The position numbers were made by a program, and so were the translations under genes. A stretch of 64,000 nt of DNA from Ditylenchus dipsaci (Eukaryota > Nematoda > Chromadorea > Rhabditida > Anguinidae). Where the stretch lies: NCBI GenBank assembly GCA_004194705.1, contig SADC01000065.1, forward strand, positions 186,001 to 250,000, read 5' to 3'. Shown here in pieces: positions 1 through 10,189 of this stretch. The notes below the pieces were generated by a model. It saw nothing but the letters and a program-made list of their open reading frames with translations. It did not search any database and was not told where the DNA came from. Position 1 is the stretch's first letter, and each line of letters begins with the position of its first letter.

Positions 1-344
1 GTTCAAGTAAACGACTTTTCTCAAGCTAAGCATCAAAACCAAATAAAAAAATTGCAGCAACAAACACAAGCCCCAACCATCGACTAACAACAATAAATCG
101 GCTAAAGTTAAAAATTTATCAGGCAAATCTTCCAGCGATGCCAATAGCGACAAGGTGGTTGTTTGTTTGGTGTTTCTTTATGCAGATTAATTTAAAAGAT
201 TATTTTAAAATTTAAAAAAAATATGCAGATTAATTTAAATTAATTTAATTTAAAATCTGAATGAATTCAGTAGCATAATTCTCATATGAAATTTGTTCGC
301 TAACTTTAGACTGGCCTATACTGCGTCGAAGTCTGAATAATATA
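1..344 (+). other. AT-rich stretch, possible small Asn/Ser-rich exon at 57-155
   Basis: Mostly AT-rich sequence without recognisable repeats. A TTGCAG acceptor near 57 is followed by an open frame rich in Asn, Ser and Lys (it includes KSSSDANSDK) to about 155. That composition resembles the Ser-rich exons at 1.1 and 2.3 kb, so it could be an upstream exon of the same gene. No clear donor or start codon was seen. From 160 to 344 I see nothing. Confidence 0.2.
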
Positions 345-563
345 TACCGTATTTTCACTATTAAACCTCACTCTCTAAATCCCCCACCATATGGACCTTA
401 TATCTCAGCCTAGAGCAAACATTTTGCAAACCTGTTTTTTTGCGTTTCTTGATTAGCACGAGCACTCCTGACCAAAAATCTCGAAATCGGCCTCAAAATT
501 TTCTGATCTTTTAGGGGTTGAAAAAATAATCCTCATGGGAGTTTAATAGAGAAAAATACGGTA
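345..563. mobile_element. TIR-flanked MITE, family A, copy 1
   Basis: Short inverted-repeat element. The left end TACCGTATTTTCACTATTAA mirrors the right end TTTAATAGAGAAAAATACGG. The same ends occur at 2767-2995 and 45987-46714 with related interiors (a TCTAGGCTGAGATA-like stretch), so this is a dispersed family. No coding capacity. Confidence 0.7.
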
Positions 564-1124
564 AGTGTTTGAAGAGTGACGCTGCCCTAATAGGCAAATC
601 TCAAGCGTTATCAGGGGAAATTTTTCGTCGAGGAAGACACTAATGTAAATAAATTAGTTTCTCGCCTTATTGCTAGCGAATCAGCTGTGTGCCTCTTTAT
701 GTACGGGGTGTCCCAAGATATTTTAAAATTATTTTGAAATACCTTAACTTTTTTTCTGTGTCGAATCATGAAAATTTGTAAACACCAATCAACTTAGAAA
801 AAATATGCAATTTTTCGGTGTGTAAAGTCAATTAAAAGATTTTTGCTCGGTCTCCTGTATTTTGGCCTTGCCCATCCAGAACCATCCACAGACCAGGATC
901 TAAACGCAGCGGGACAATGCTAAAATAATGTTTTTAACTTAACATACCAAAAAAATTGTATATTGCTTCTGAGTCAATGGGCGTTTACAATTTTCGAAAT
1001 TCGAAAAAAAAAAAGCTAGGTTCATTCAGAATGTACTCATAATTTTTTTTCCAAAGTCTTCCAAAGACTCATAAATTATAACCTATTACTCAAAAGATTC
1101 ACGGTATATAGGATTCCACAACAG
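564..1124. other. Repeat relic (family B), no gene seen
   Basis: About 717-1000 resembles the element around 45760-45990 and 46715-46790. Shared parts are a start near GTCCCAAGAT / GTCCAAGAATTTTGA, then AACACCAATCAACT, then TTTTTGCTCGGTCTCC / TTTTTGCTTGGTCCC. I read it as a decayed palindromic MITE. The rest is AT-rich with no support for a gene. Confidence 0.4.
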
Positions 1125-1510
1125 AAGTAGAGTTGAGTGACTCAGGAACTACTACCACTGAAGCCATGGAGCATAGCTGTGGAGTGCCCAGAAGAAAGTC
1201 TTCCAAAGACTCTTCCATTCTCTACATGAAGTCAAACAATGCTAGCTCTAGCTCCACTACCACAACCAGTCCACCAAACAAGGCATTCCCATAGTTGTGG
1301 CGTGAACAACAAGAGGAAGGGGCGAAACGAGGCTACAAACAACCATCACCCACAGCTAAAGAAGGCAGTTATAGGGGATGAGCCGGAGGGCAGCAGAGCA
1401 GTAGCAGAGTCCGATGATGACGAGTCTTTCACTGATCACAGTGTCAATTTTGGTGGTTTTGGGAGAGATCAGTGGCAAACAATTCAGTTAGTTTTTGTAG
1501 CAAGATGAAT
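1125..1510 (+). CDS. Ser/Thr-rich exon island of the putative large coiled-coil gene (frame broken)
   Basis: An acceptor (CCACAACAG) at 1124 opens a frame rich in Ser/Thr (SSSSTTTTSPPNK) that ends at TAG 1291-1293. The next frame carries on to about 1500 with a basic patch (NNKRKGR) and an acidic stretch (AESDDDESFTD). The phrase HSCGV occurs in both frames, 43 codons apart, so either a short duplication or one base lost near 1285 explains the change. There is no domain I recognise. Codon texture differs from the surrounding AT-rich repeats and matches the 2.3 and 18.3 kb exons. Candidate donors are weak, e.g. CA|GTTAGT near 1487. It could also be a relic of an independent gene. Confidence 0.4.
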
Positions 1511-1568
1511 TATTGATCCAATTGAACTGTTTAAATTCGCCTAAATTAAATTTGCCTACAGTTAATTC

Positions 1569-1728
1569 GCCTACGGTAAATTCACATACGGGTGAATTCG
1601 CCTACGGTAAATTCACATACGGGTGAATTCGCCTACGGTAAATTCACATACGGGTGAATTCGCCTACGGTAATTCACATACGGGTGAATTCGCCTACGGT
1701 AAATTCACATACGGGTGAATTCGCCAAC
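1569..1728. repeat. 31-bp tandem repeat, about 5 copies
   Basis: Unit CCTACGGTAAATTCACATAC plus GGGTGAATTCG, repeated about five times with one-base losses, followed by degenerate units to about 1755. Because TTCAC...GTGAA is self-complementary within the unit, each copy can fold. Similar short tandem arrays form the inverted ends of the Mutator-like elements elsewhere in the window. No opposite arm was found here. Confidence 0.85.
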
Positions 1729-1920
1729 AGCAAATTTGCCTACAGGTAAATTACCCAGATTACCAAATTACCCCAGAAGCGCCATTTCTCTGCCAGTGAT
1801 TTGGGCTGTTTTCATAAACTTTGCTAGCTCATTTTTCTTAGGTTCTCAGCCAATATTTACCCTTATGACAACTAATTATGAGATTAAGGATTATAGATTT
1901 TGGAAAATCACATTTAAAGG

Positions 1921-2146
1921 GGCATGCCCACGCTAATAAGAGGTGGTGCCCGGGAATTCAAAATTTTTTCCCAATCATTGAAATTTTGTACGGATTTTTG
2001 AACTTGGTTTCTAACAAAATCATACCTAAAATTGAGTTCTAGGCCTTGTTTTGTTAGAAACAAGTTGAAAAATCCGTACATAAGTTCAATGATTAGTAAA
2101 AGTTTTGAATTCCTGAGCACCATCTTTTATTAGCTTGGGCATCAAA
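1921..2146. mobile_element. Palindromic MITE, about 100-bp arms
   Basis: The left arm (GCATGCCCACGCTAATAA..., then GGAATTCAAAA, TCATTGAA, GTACGGATTTTT, GTTTCTAACAAAA) is mirrored by the right arm ending TTATTAGCTTGGGCAT, with the centre near 2035. The outer GGGGCATGCCC preceded by TTTAAA resembles the TTAA-delimited family I (for example 30501-30720). No coding sequence. Confidence 0.75.
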
Positions 2147-2286
2147 CCTGCACACAATTTTGGGCCAAGAAACACAAACGCTTACACCAGAGCCACTTTT
2201 TGAACCCTAAATGGCTTCCTCGCTCCCTTTAGGAAGAGCTCTCTTAAATGTCCTTTTTTACTTATATTGCCTGCTTAATTTTTCAG

Positions 2287-2750
2287 CAAGTGGAGATCTA
2301 GCCCGTCACAGTCCACCTGCCCTATCTCCCTTACGTAAACGCCACCCCACCTATGATGAACGCAATCCAGGACGACCAATCGCGACCCTTCGGGCGATCG
2401 TGGCCAAACGAGCAGCCAAGCACTCAAGCCCACCGACTTTGTTAAGATTATCTACCGGCAGAACAGCACTGGCAGCAACTCCTCTACTCAAATCCCTCCT
2501 AGTGAGTCTGCAAACAGCAGCAGCCAAAGCACTACACACACCATAGAAGAGATCGTAATAGCACAATGGTGGGTGCATCCAAACCACAAAAATCATCTAA
2601 CATCATCAACCCCACCATCCCCAAGTCAATGAGCGATGTGGCTTGCAATAGACGAAGGGCACAGACTGCTGAACCCTTTAGAAATGAGCTATTGAAGCCG
2701 CTGAAACCCATGAAAGGCATAGAGGTGGAAGAGTTGGAAGATAGTCAAGG
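2287..2750 (+). CDS. Ser-rich exon of the putative large coiled-coil gene (frameshifted)
   Basis: A strong acceptor (TTAATTTTTCAG) precedes 2287 and a GTAAAC donor follows 2750. Between them coding texture persists but switches frame at least twice: LARHSPPALSPLRKRHPTYD, then SGDRGQTSSQALKPTDF and NSTGSNSSTQIPPSES, then KPQKSSNIINPTIPKSM and VEVEELEDSQ-like acidic sequence. No known domain. The exon leaves in phase 1, and the next island (18299) enters with 2 bases, so the two could be joined across a 15.5-kb, transposon-filled intron. The frame changes may be assembly indels or pseudogene decay. Confidence 0.45.
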
Positions 2751-2766
2751 TAAACTATATGATGAC

Positions 2767-2995
2767 TACCGTATTATCTGTACTAAACGGGCCGGCCCGT
2801 TTATTTTTCAACCTATGAAAAAGAGGAAAATGTTAAGGTCGTTATCGAGATTTTCAGGTGCTCAGCCAAGATCAAAAAAGTGGAATCGGTAGAGACCGTG
2901 AAAGTTAAGAAAATGCAACTTTGCAAAATATTACTCTAGGCTAAGATATGAGCCCTCACAGTCGAGGTGGCCCATTTAATAGAGATAACACGGTA
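2767..2995. mobile_element. TIR-flanked MITE, family A, copy 2
   Basis: Ends TACCGTATTATCTGTACTAA and TTTAATAGAGATAACACGGTA are inverted copies of each other and of the ends at 345-563. It starts 16 bases downstream of the GTAAAC donor of the preceding exon. Confidence 0.7.
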
Positions 2996-3389
2996 TATTG
3001 TACATCCACCCCTGGAGACCGCTATTTGGTGACGTTATTTCTGGGGTTTGTTTGACTAAATTTTAGTCAAAGCTGACCAATTGGTCCATTGTTGGGTGGC
3101 GCTATATCGGAGTGGCGTTATATCGGAGTTTGACTGTATACTTGTATACTAAACGACTGTATATTTGTTTATTATTGAAAAACTCGTTTTCCGTAATTTT
3201 GAAGCACCTATAAGAAATTTTGTTACCTCAGAATTTGACCCCACCCTTTTTTGCCTATCTTGTAGAGCAACTATATTCTGAGCAGCTTTGAAAAGAACTG
3301 TCATACATTGTCTTTACATATTTATTTCAGATTATTATATGTCATTCGACGCAGAAATCTCAGGGCTTTCTACATGTATAAAAGATGGC
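2996..3389. other. MITE remnants, no gene
   Basis: About 3050-3135 ends in TATATCGGAGTTTGACTGTA, a pogo/mariner-like terminal repeat similar to that at 30335-30404. About 3235-3390 (TCATTCGACGCAGAAATCTC) is a copy of a dispersed repeat (family C) also seen reversed near 14370-14470 and in part near 7880-7960. No open frame of interest. Confidence 0.4.
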
Positions 3390-3533
3390 ACCACTGACCA
3401 GGGAACCTTCACAAGTGTTTTTTTGTTCAACGACTTCATTGACAGATTTTTTTGGAGATTCTTGTAGAGCACCCCGAAGTTATATAACAAAGTGCTGCTG
3501 ATACCTCCACGTCTTTGTAAAAGTGAGGAGAAC

Positions 3534-5146
3534 GGGAGCAGGACGTTTCGCTCCCAGGACGTTTCGCTCCCGGGCCGTTTCGCTCCCGGGCCGTTTCGCT
3601 CCCGGCCGTTTCGCTCCCGGCCGTTTCGCTACCGGCCGTTTCGCTACCGGGCCGTTTCGCTCCCGGGGCCGTTTCGCTCCCGGGAAGAAAAATAATACCG
3701 ATAATTTGTTTATTTTTTGTGATACGTTTTTGCTTTTAGAATAATTGCTGTGTTATAACATTAAAGTTTTTTAGTGATGGACGCTCGAAGCATGCTAGAT
3801 CTTATCGAAGGCTTTCAAGTGATAAAGATACCGAACAGCAAGCCGTTCTGGAAGTCAATTAGCTAGCCGTGGTGGGACAAGTCGAGGAAGAACTGGCAAA
3901 TGTTGAGGATCAGTTACCAGCCGTTAATGAACAACCTGAGCCAATCGTATCGGTAATAATTTATATTTTACATCATTTACATCTGTCTATACGTTTAGAT
4001 AACTTCGCAAGGTTTGTCCAGGAATGCAGGAGATATCAACTTCGTTATTCCAGAAGCCTACGGTCGTTAAGTAATGAATTGTTCTTGCTTGGTGATTCAG
4101 CCGATAAAAACAGGTTTTTTATTCTTATTCATTATGTTTTTATTGTTTGATTTACAGAATTTTGCTATTCGGGCGGGAAAGTCATCGTGATTAGGCAAAT
4201 CAAATGAAGATCGTGTTGGCTGATGGGACGTTCTCATAACTCCTCTGCCGTTTCAACAAGTTGCTATTTCATATTATCGATAAACTACTATTAATTTACA
4301 GGTCTACATCATATTGGCTGAACGCAGTGGCTTTGTCTTTCCCGTGATGTATGCTCTACTTCTCCAACAAGCAGCAACAAACATATGAAAAGATGTTCGA
4401 AATGATCAAGGCAGTCTGGCGACGTTTGCTCCAACAAGTTTTTCCGTCGTGAGTATTTTTATCTTATTATTATCTAACGAATATGCGTTGATATTTTGAG
4501 GGCAGGAAGTCGTGCAAGGACGTCGACTGGTTTTCAAAGAACCGCTTTTCAAGAATGCATTGTGGACAGTCTATCAGCGAACTTTAGATGGATCTCATCG
4601 TACGAACAATTACGCCGAAGCCGCTAACCGAAGAATCCATGCAGAACTCGGTGTCAGTCATCCGTCGCTGTGGCACTTCATCGACTGCTTGAAGGAAATT
4701 CAGAAAGGCCGTGACCAGCTTTATGCGAAGTGGCTCCGTGGGGATCGTCCGAAAAGCAAGCGCATCGAATACGTCAAAGCTGATAGGAACATATTGGCCA
4801 TGGTGGAAAGACTTCGAAAACAGAAATGTGATAGACTACCTTAGAGGCATTGCTCTGAATTTTGTTATGGGTGAATAGATCTTTGATGTTATTGCATTTA
4901 TCGCATTTTATTGTTGTTATGAAATTGTTTATGTTTGTTGTTGTTTTCGGTGAAATAAATTTTATTATTAAATGATGTATTTTTCTCCCTTATTTTTTGA
5001 TACATATTTTGTCCTGGGAGCGAAACGGCCCCGGAGCGAAACGGCCCGTAGCAAAACGGCCGGTAGCGAAACGGCCGGTAGCGAAAACGGTCGGGAGCGA
5101 AACGGCCCGGGAGCGAAACGTCCTGGGAGCGAAACGTCGCGCACCC
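3534..5146. mobile_element. Mutator-like element, copy A (1.6 kb), 8-bp target duplication
   Basis: The element begins GGGAGCAGGACGTTTCGCTC and ends GAGCGAAACGTCGCGCACCC. Both ends are tandem arrays of a 16-18 bp unit (CGTTTCGCTCCCGGGC) in inverted orientation. It is flanked by AGGAGAAC at 3526-3533 and 5147-5154. The reading strand of the internal transposase relic is +. The 8-bp duplication, GGG termini and MULE transposase motifs together identify the superfamily. Confidence 0.9.
3777..4845 (+). pseudogene. MULE transposase, internally deleted, copy A
   Basis: An acceptor (TTTTTTAG) lies 3 bases before ATG 3777. An acidic N-terminus is followed by four to five blocks separated by 50-60 bp introns. 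The visible blocks are LADGTF (first catalytic Asp of MULE transposases), [10 protein letters not shown], then [19 protein letters not shown] with [15 protein letters not shown], typical of the C-terminal end. The central CD.E block and the GC..H zinc-like region present in the 17-kb element are missing; a 57-bp intron-like stretch sits where they belong. Several one-base shifts interrupt the frame. A non-autonomous deletion derivative is the simplest reading. Confidence 0.75.
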
Positions 5147-5327
5147 AGGAGAACGGGGTACCCGAAGTTGCCGAAAAACCATGATGCGGGTATCATGGTT
5201 TTTAGCCCACTTTTGAATCTGTCTAGTTTATAAGTATTTTGAATATGTAACTTGTATGGGGTATTTGTTATGCATACTATACTGTTGGTAGCAAGTACTT
5301 TGAAAAGCCAGTCACGGCTTTTCAAAA

Positions 5328-6937
5328 GGGAGCAGGACGTTTCGCTCCAGGACGTTTCGCTCCCGGGGCCGTTCGCCCCGGCCGTTTCGCTCCCGGCCGT
5401 TTCGCTCCCGGCCGTTTCGCTACCGGCCGTTTCGCTACCGGGCCGTTTCGCTCCCGGGGCCGTTTCGCTCCCGGGAAGAAAAATAATACCGATAATTTGT
5501 TTATTTTTTGTGATACGTTTTTGCTTTTAGAATAATTGCTGTGTTATAACATTAAAAGTTTTTTAGTGATGGACGCTCGAAGCATGCTAGATCTTATCGA
5601 AGGCTATTCAAGTGATAAAGATACCGAACAGCAAGCCGTTCTGGAAGTCAATTAGCTAGCCGTGGTGGACAAGTCGAGAAGAACTGGCAAATGTTGAGGA
5701 TCAGTTACCAGCCGTTAATGAACAACCTGAGCCAATCGTATCGGTAATAATTTTATATTTTACATCATTTACATCTGTCTATACGTTTAGATAACTTCGC
5801 AAGGTTTGTCCAGGAATGCAGGAGATATCAACTTCGTTATTCCAGAAGCCTACGGTCGTTATAGTAATGAATTGTTCTTGCTTGGTGATTCAGCCGATAA
5901 AAACAGGTTTTTTCTTCTTATTCATTATGTTTTTTATTGTTTGATTTACAGAATTTTGCTATTCGGGCGGGAAAGTCATCGTGATTAGGCAAATCAAATG
6001 AAGATCGTGTTGGCTGATGGACGTTCTCAATAACTCCTCTGCCGTTTCAACAAGTTTGCTATTTCATATTATCGATAAACTACTATTAATTTACAGGTCT
6101 ACATCATATTGGCTGAACGCAGTGGCTTTGTTTTCCCGTGATGTATGCTCTACTTCTCAACAAGCAGCAACAAACATATGAAAAGATGTTCGAAATGATC
6201 AAGGCAGTCTGGCCGACGTTTGCTCCAACAAGTTTTTCCGTCGGTGAGTATTTTTATCTTATTATTATCTAACGAATATGCGTTGATATTTTGAGGGCAG
6301 GAAGTCGTGCAAGGACGTCGACTGGTTTTCAAAGAACCGCTTTTCAAGAATGCATTGTGACAGTCTATCAGCGAACTTTAGATGGATCTCATCGTACGAA
6401 CAATTACGCCGAAGCCGCTAACCGAAGAATCCATGCAGAACTCGGTGTCAGTCATCCGTCGCTGTGGCACTTCATCGACTGCTTGAAGGAAATTCAGAAA
6501 GGCCGTGACCAGCTTTATGCGAAGTGGCTCCGTGGGGATCGTCCGAAAAGCAAGCGCATCGAATACGTCAAAGCTGATAGGAACATATTGGCCATGGTGG
6601 AAGACTTCGAAAACAGAAATGTGATAGACTACCTTAGAGGCATTGCTCTGAATTTGTTATGGGTGAATAGATCTTTGATGTTATTGCATTTATCGCATTT
6701 TATTGTTGTTATGAAATTGTTTATGTTTGTTGTTGTTTCGGTGAAATAAATTTATATTAAATGATGTATTTTTCTCCCTTAATTTTTGATACATATTTTG
6801 TCCTGGGAGCGAAACGGCCCCGGAGCGAAACGGCCCGGTAGCAAAACGGCCGGTAGCGAAACGGCCGGTAGCGAAACGGTCCGGGAGCGAAACGGCCCCG
6901 GGAGCGAAACGTCCTGGGAGCGAAACGTCGCGCACCC
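5328..6937. mobile_element. Mutator-like element, copy B, 8-bp target duplication
   Basis: Same termini (GGGAGCAGGACG ... GTCGCGCACCC) and the same tandem-repeat arms as copy A, but flanked by TTTCAAAA at 5320-5327 and 6938-6945. The different target duplication shows an independent insertion, not a tandem duplication. It sits only 173 bp from copy A's right target duplication, in the same arm of the host palindrome. Confidence 0.9.
5569..6670 (+). pseudogene. MULE transposase, internally deleted, copy B
   Basis: Near-identical to the transposase relic in copy A, with the same missing centre. The last exon is more intact here: [31 protein letters not shown] and a tail [13 protein letters not shown] in a single frame to about 6690. 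Differences from copy A are almost all one-base insertions or deletions (for instance GGTGGGACAAG against GGTGGACAAG). Confidence 0.75.
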
Positions 6938-7627
6938 TTTCAAAATGTCCGAAAGAGGTCGATACATGATGCAGATACCGATACAGGATTGTAGCGGGAA
7001 TTCAAATAGCAAATAAATTTAAAAGAAACAGCTACTGTTTTATGGCTGTACCTGAAAACACCGTCAAAAACATTAAATCTCCCGTCAATTTTTAAAACTT
7101 CTCGTTCTAGGTGTATACTTTTCATTTTTTTTTTTTTTTGCATTAGAATGTAGCCCTAAATCTCTAGTTCTGATAAGCCATCAACTAGGTCAATACAATT
7201 TTGAAAAGTGGAGAACAATCATTTAAAAAAAAGTGTAGTTTTGAAAAACTCAAGGTGTTTCAATTTGAGCCCTGTTTATTTCCACCACAGTCATGTATCG
7301 CCTCTTTCGGACATTTTGGAAAGCCGTGACGGCCTTTGGAAGCACTAATTGCTATGAGTAAAATATGCATAAATAGACCCAAACAAGTTTCATATTCAAA
7401 ATACTCATAAAATTAGACAGATTCAAAAGTAGGCTAAAAACCATGATACGGGTATCATGGTTTTTTCGGCAACTTTGGGTACCCCGTTCTCCGCAATTTT
7501 ACAAAAGACCTGGAGGTATCAGCAGCACTTTGTTATATAACTTCGTGGTGCTCTACAAGAATCTTCAAAAAATCTGTCAATGAAGTGTTGAAAAAAAAAA
7601 CACCTCTGAAGGTTCCCTGGTGAGACC

Positions 7628-8033
7628 AACAATTTTCAGAGAACCGGTTTGGGAATTAAAAAAATGATTTTGAAATTTTTAGGTCGGCATAAAAAGTGTT
7701 CTACAGAAATTTTAATTTAGCGCAAACTTTTAGTTTGCTTATTTTGAAAGCCCTGTGATTCCTCTATCAGATGGCACAAAAAAATCTGTGAAAAGGTGAC
7801 TCTGTGAAGTTACACCCAATTTCATAAACATAATCTTCAAAAAATTATATGTTTCTAGTGCTATTTTTTGACTAGATCTTGCCCATTACACTTTGTCCAT
7901 AGTCAAAATAATATGTTATTCGACGCTAGAGACAAAGCTCTTTCTGGCTCTGAGAAAAAAAATGGGCATAACGGAATTTGCAGCTAATTCTCGTAATTTT
8001 GCAGCAAATTGTTCATAAAATGACTTGAATTGC
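7628..8033. other. Family C repeat relic, no gene
   Basis: AT-rich sequence with fragments of the family C repeat (for example TTATTCGACGC near 7920). From about 7975 (CGTAATTTTGCAGCAAATTG) it is the left outer arm of a large inverted pair whose right arm is at about 12000-12125. Confidence 0.4.
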
Positions 8034-8330
8034 TCATAACCCCACCCGGAGTGGCCAGAAGCCCCTGAAAGTTGGTTTTTTGGGGTTGACTGAAAAGAGG
8101 AGGGGAGGTGAACTTTTTGCGAAAATTCGATTGGGCGGATCAGAATTCCAGTCCAATGGGCTTAATCGCTCAGAATCCCACCCTATACCACTCAAAACCA
8201 CCACAAATCTGAAATTCTGAGCGATTAAGTCAATCGGACTGGAATTCTGATCCGCCCAATCGAATTTTCGCAAATAGTTTACGCCCCCCTTTCCCTCTCC
8301 TTTAGTAAACCCCAAAAAACGGCGGTATCG
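8034..8330. mobile_element. Palindromic MITE, family D, copy 1
   Basis: Arms read GGCCAGAAGCCCCTGAAAGT, then AATTCGATTGGGCGGATCAG and CTTAATCGCTCAGAAT, mirrored around about 8190. Copies occur at 10915-11250 and 58735-59045, and a broken arm at 12000-12070. The open frame that spans one arm is a by-product of the repeat and not a gene. Confidence 0.75.
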
Positions 8331-8439
8331 GCATTACAAAATAAAAATAAAGGTTTAAAATGAAACTTTTTTCAAACAACAGGAGGACCAAGGCAGATTT
8401 ATTAGTTTTTTTCTCGAAATTTTTTAGATGTGTCTGAAC

Positions 8440-8710
8440 CAGTGTTCTCAATAGTCAGAGGCAGAATGGAAAGACAGAGTGAAATTTAAAAATTCTGACA
8501 GTCAGAAAGCGCGGGAAATTTTCCTGACTGTCAGAAATGAGAGTCAGAAAAAAAATCGATCAGATCACGCTGTTTTTTCCCTGTCTGATCGTCATTTCTG
8601 AGAGTCAGAAAGAGTCTGACAGTCAGAATAATTTCCCGCGCTTTCTGACTGTCAGAATTTTTGAATTTCATTCTGACTTTCCATTCTGCCTCTGACTATT
8701 GAGAACACTG
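8440..8710. mobile_element. hAT-type foldback MITE
   Basis: Long inverted repeat starting CAGTGTTCTCAATAGTCAGA and ending TCTGACTATTGAGAACACTG. The arms hold repeated CTGACAGTCAGAAA palindromes. Flanks GTCTGAAC (8432-8439) and GTCCGAAC (8711-8718) match at 7 of 8 bases. CAGTG...CACTG ends with an 8-bp duplication are characteristic of hAT elements. Confidence 0.8.
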
Positions 8711-8719
8711 GTCCGAACC

Positions 8720-9186
8720 ACTCCAAACCATCTCAAACCATCGCAAACCACCCCAAATACCCTCAAACACCTCTAAACCAAACCCAAAGCTGAAATTGAA
8801 AATTTCTTAAAAATAAAAAAATACCCAACTTTCTAACTTAAAATTGAGTGGGGAATCAGGTTTGTTGGGACCAAAATCAATATTTCACCCACGCAAAGCC
8901 CAAAACGCGCGGTGGGTGCCTCCTGGTCAGGTGGATATCCACCTGGATGGCCTGAAAAATTAAAATTTCTTAAGAATAAAAATAAACCATTTTCCTAACT
9001 TAAAATTGTGTGAGGAATAGGCTTGTTAATACCAAAATGCAAATCCAACATGCCTAACCTCAAACCTGGGATGGCTACCACTGGATAGGTTGATATCCAG
9101 GTAACTTCAGAGTAGGGCTACATTCACCCAAATGACCTGAAAAGTCAAACGCTTGTCTTTTTATATCCGAAATTATGCTTGAGTTC
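8720..9186. repeat. Dispersed satellite-like repeat, family E
   Basis: Two to three diverged units of about 160-190 bp. Each contains GTGGATATCCACCTGGATGG, CTGAAAAATTAAAATTTCTT, TAACTTAAAATTGTGTGAGG and TTGT..GACCAAAATC. The same unit recurs at 19330-19860, 32430-33130, 48640-48780 and 63400-63700. No coding function seen. Confidence 0.65.
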
Positions 9187-9968
9187 AGAATCCCCCCCCC
9201 CCCCACGGGGACTGATCAGGTGGAGGAGATAACTTCATATTCGTGTTTCTCGACCCCGATTTCATGAGAAAGCCGCGCGTTTTTTGGTTCTGAGAAAAAA
9301 AAAATTTTTTCGAACCACAGGGGGGGGTATCATGGTTTTTTAGTCAAAATTTGAAAAATTTAAATTGGCGCCTTTTGAATTTAAAGGGAATAAGGGCTGT
9401 ATAGGAGGGAAGGGAATAAAAGGGGCCACTAATCACACAGGGCCACTAACAAGAAGATGTTGAACATAGTTTTGAATACTGGGGCCTACCGCATAAATAA
9501 CTCTGGTATGCATGCTTTTTCATGCATCCAGAGTCACTTTCGAGTGATTTGTGTCTAAGGTATGTGGTGTGCGCATCTCAACTCCAAGCCCCCTGCGCCC
9601 CCTTCGGGGATTCCGAGAAGTACTCTTGACCATAAATGCATAAAGAGTCTTTTTTTGCCACGGCCAGTTTAAAAACATGGTGAGGCAGTCGAAGAATATA
9701 GATATTCAAATTATAATGTTCTGCCATAAAATGGCCCCCTTTTATTCCCTTCCCCTCCCAATACAGCCCTTATTCCCTTTTAAATTCAAAAGGCGCCAAT
9801 TTAAATTTTTCAAATTTTGACTTAAAAACCATGATACCCCCCCTGTGGTTCGAAAAATTTTTTTTCTCAGAACCAAAAAAACGCGCGGCTTTCTCATGAA
9901 ATCGGGGTCGAGAAACACGAATATGAAGTTATCTCCTCCACCTGATCAGTCCCGTGGGGGGGGATGGG
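9187..9968. mobile_element. Poly-C/poly-G-ended inverted-repeat MITE with repeat F inside
   Basis: About 240-bp arms: CCCACGGGGACTGATCAGGT ... AAGGGAATAAAAGGGGCCA at left, and TGGCCCCCTTTTATTCCCTT ... ACCTGATCAGTCCCGTGGGG at right. The centre (about 9440-9665) holds repeat F (GGGGCCTACCGCATAAATAA, TGCATCCAGAGTCACTTTCG, GTCTAAGGTATGTGGTGTGC), also found at 13080-13390, 41500-41640 and 57515-57790. Confidence 0.75.
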
Positions 9969-10189
9969 GGGATTCGTCACTGCAACCGAAATTATGGTAA
10001 AATAAGGTACGTGCCCATACGCTCAAATCCACCTAGTAGCTGGCCTTTTTTATTTTTCTCACTTTTTTAAATTTTGGCTAGAAAATCACACAAGCCCTAA
10101 ACATCAAGAATGAAACAAAAATCATGCAGCCTTACTGATGAAATCGATTACTTGAAAGCAATTTACAATTATTCATACAGCAGTTTTTA
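9969..10189. other. AT-rich spacer, nothing recognised
   Basis: No repeat arm, open frame or RNA gene seen. Confidence 0.3.

Larger units (their letters stand above)
3390..7627. mobile_element. Palindromic element interrupted by two MULE copies
   Basis: CAGGGAACCTTC at about 3397 pairs with GAAGGTTCCCTGGTG near 7609-7623. GGTACCCGAAGTTGCCGA and CATGATGCGGGTATCATGG near 5158-5200 pair with 7440-7490, and CACGGCTTTTC + AAAATGTCCGAAAGAGG pair with 7297-7345. The host palindrome is about 1 kb once the two insertions (3534-5146, 5328-6937) are removed. The uninterrupted right arm keeps both target sites intact, so it acts as an internal empty-site record. Confidence 0.8.

Noticed and set aside
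3492..3744. Open frames reading repeated RFAPG/FRSRP
   Set aside because: They translate the CGTTTCGCTCCCGG terminal array of the MULE; the same applies to 4898-5530 and 6690-7016.
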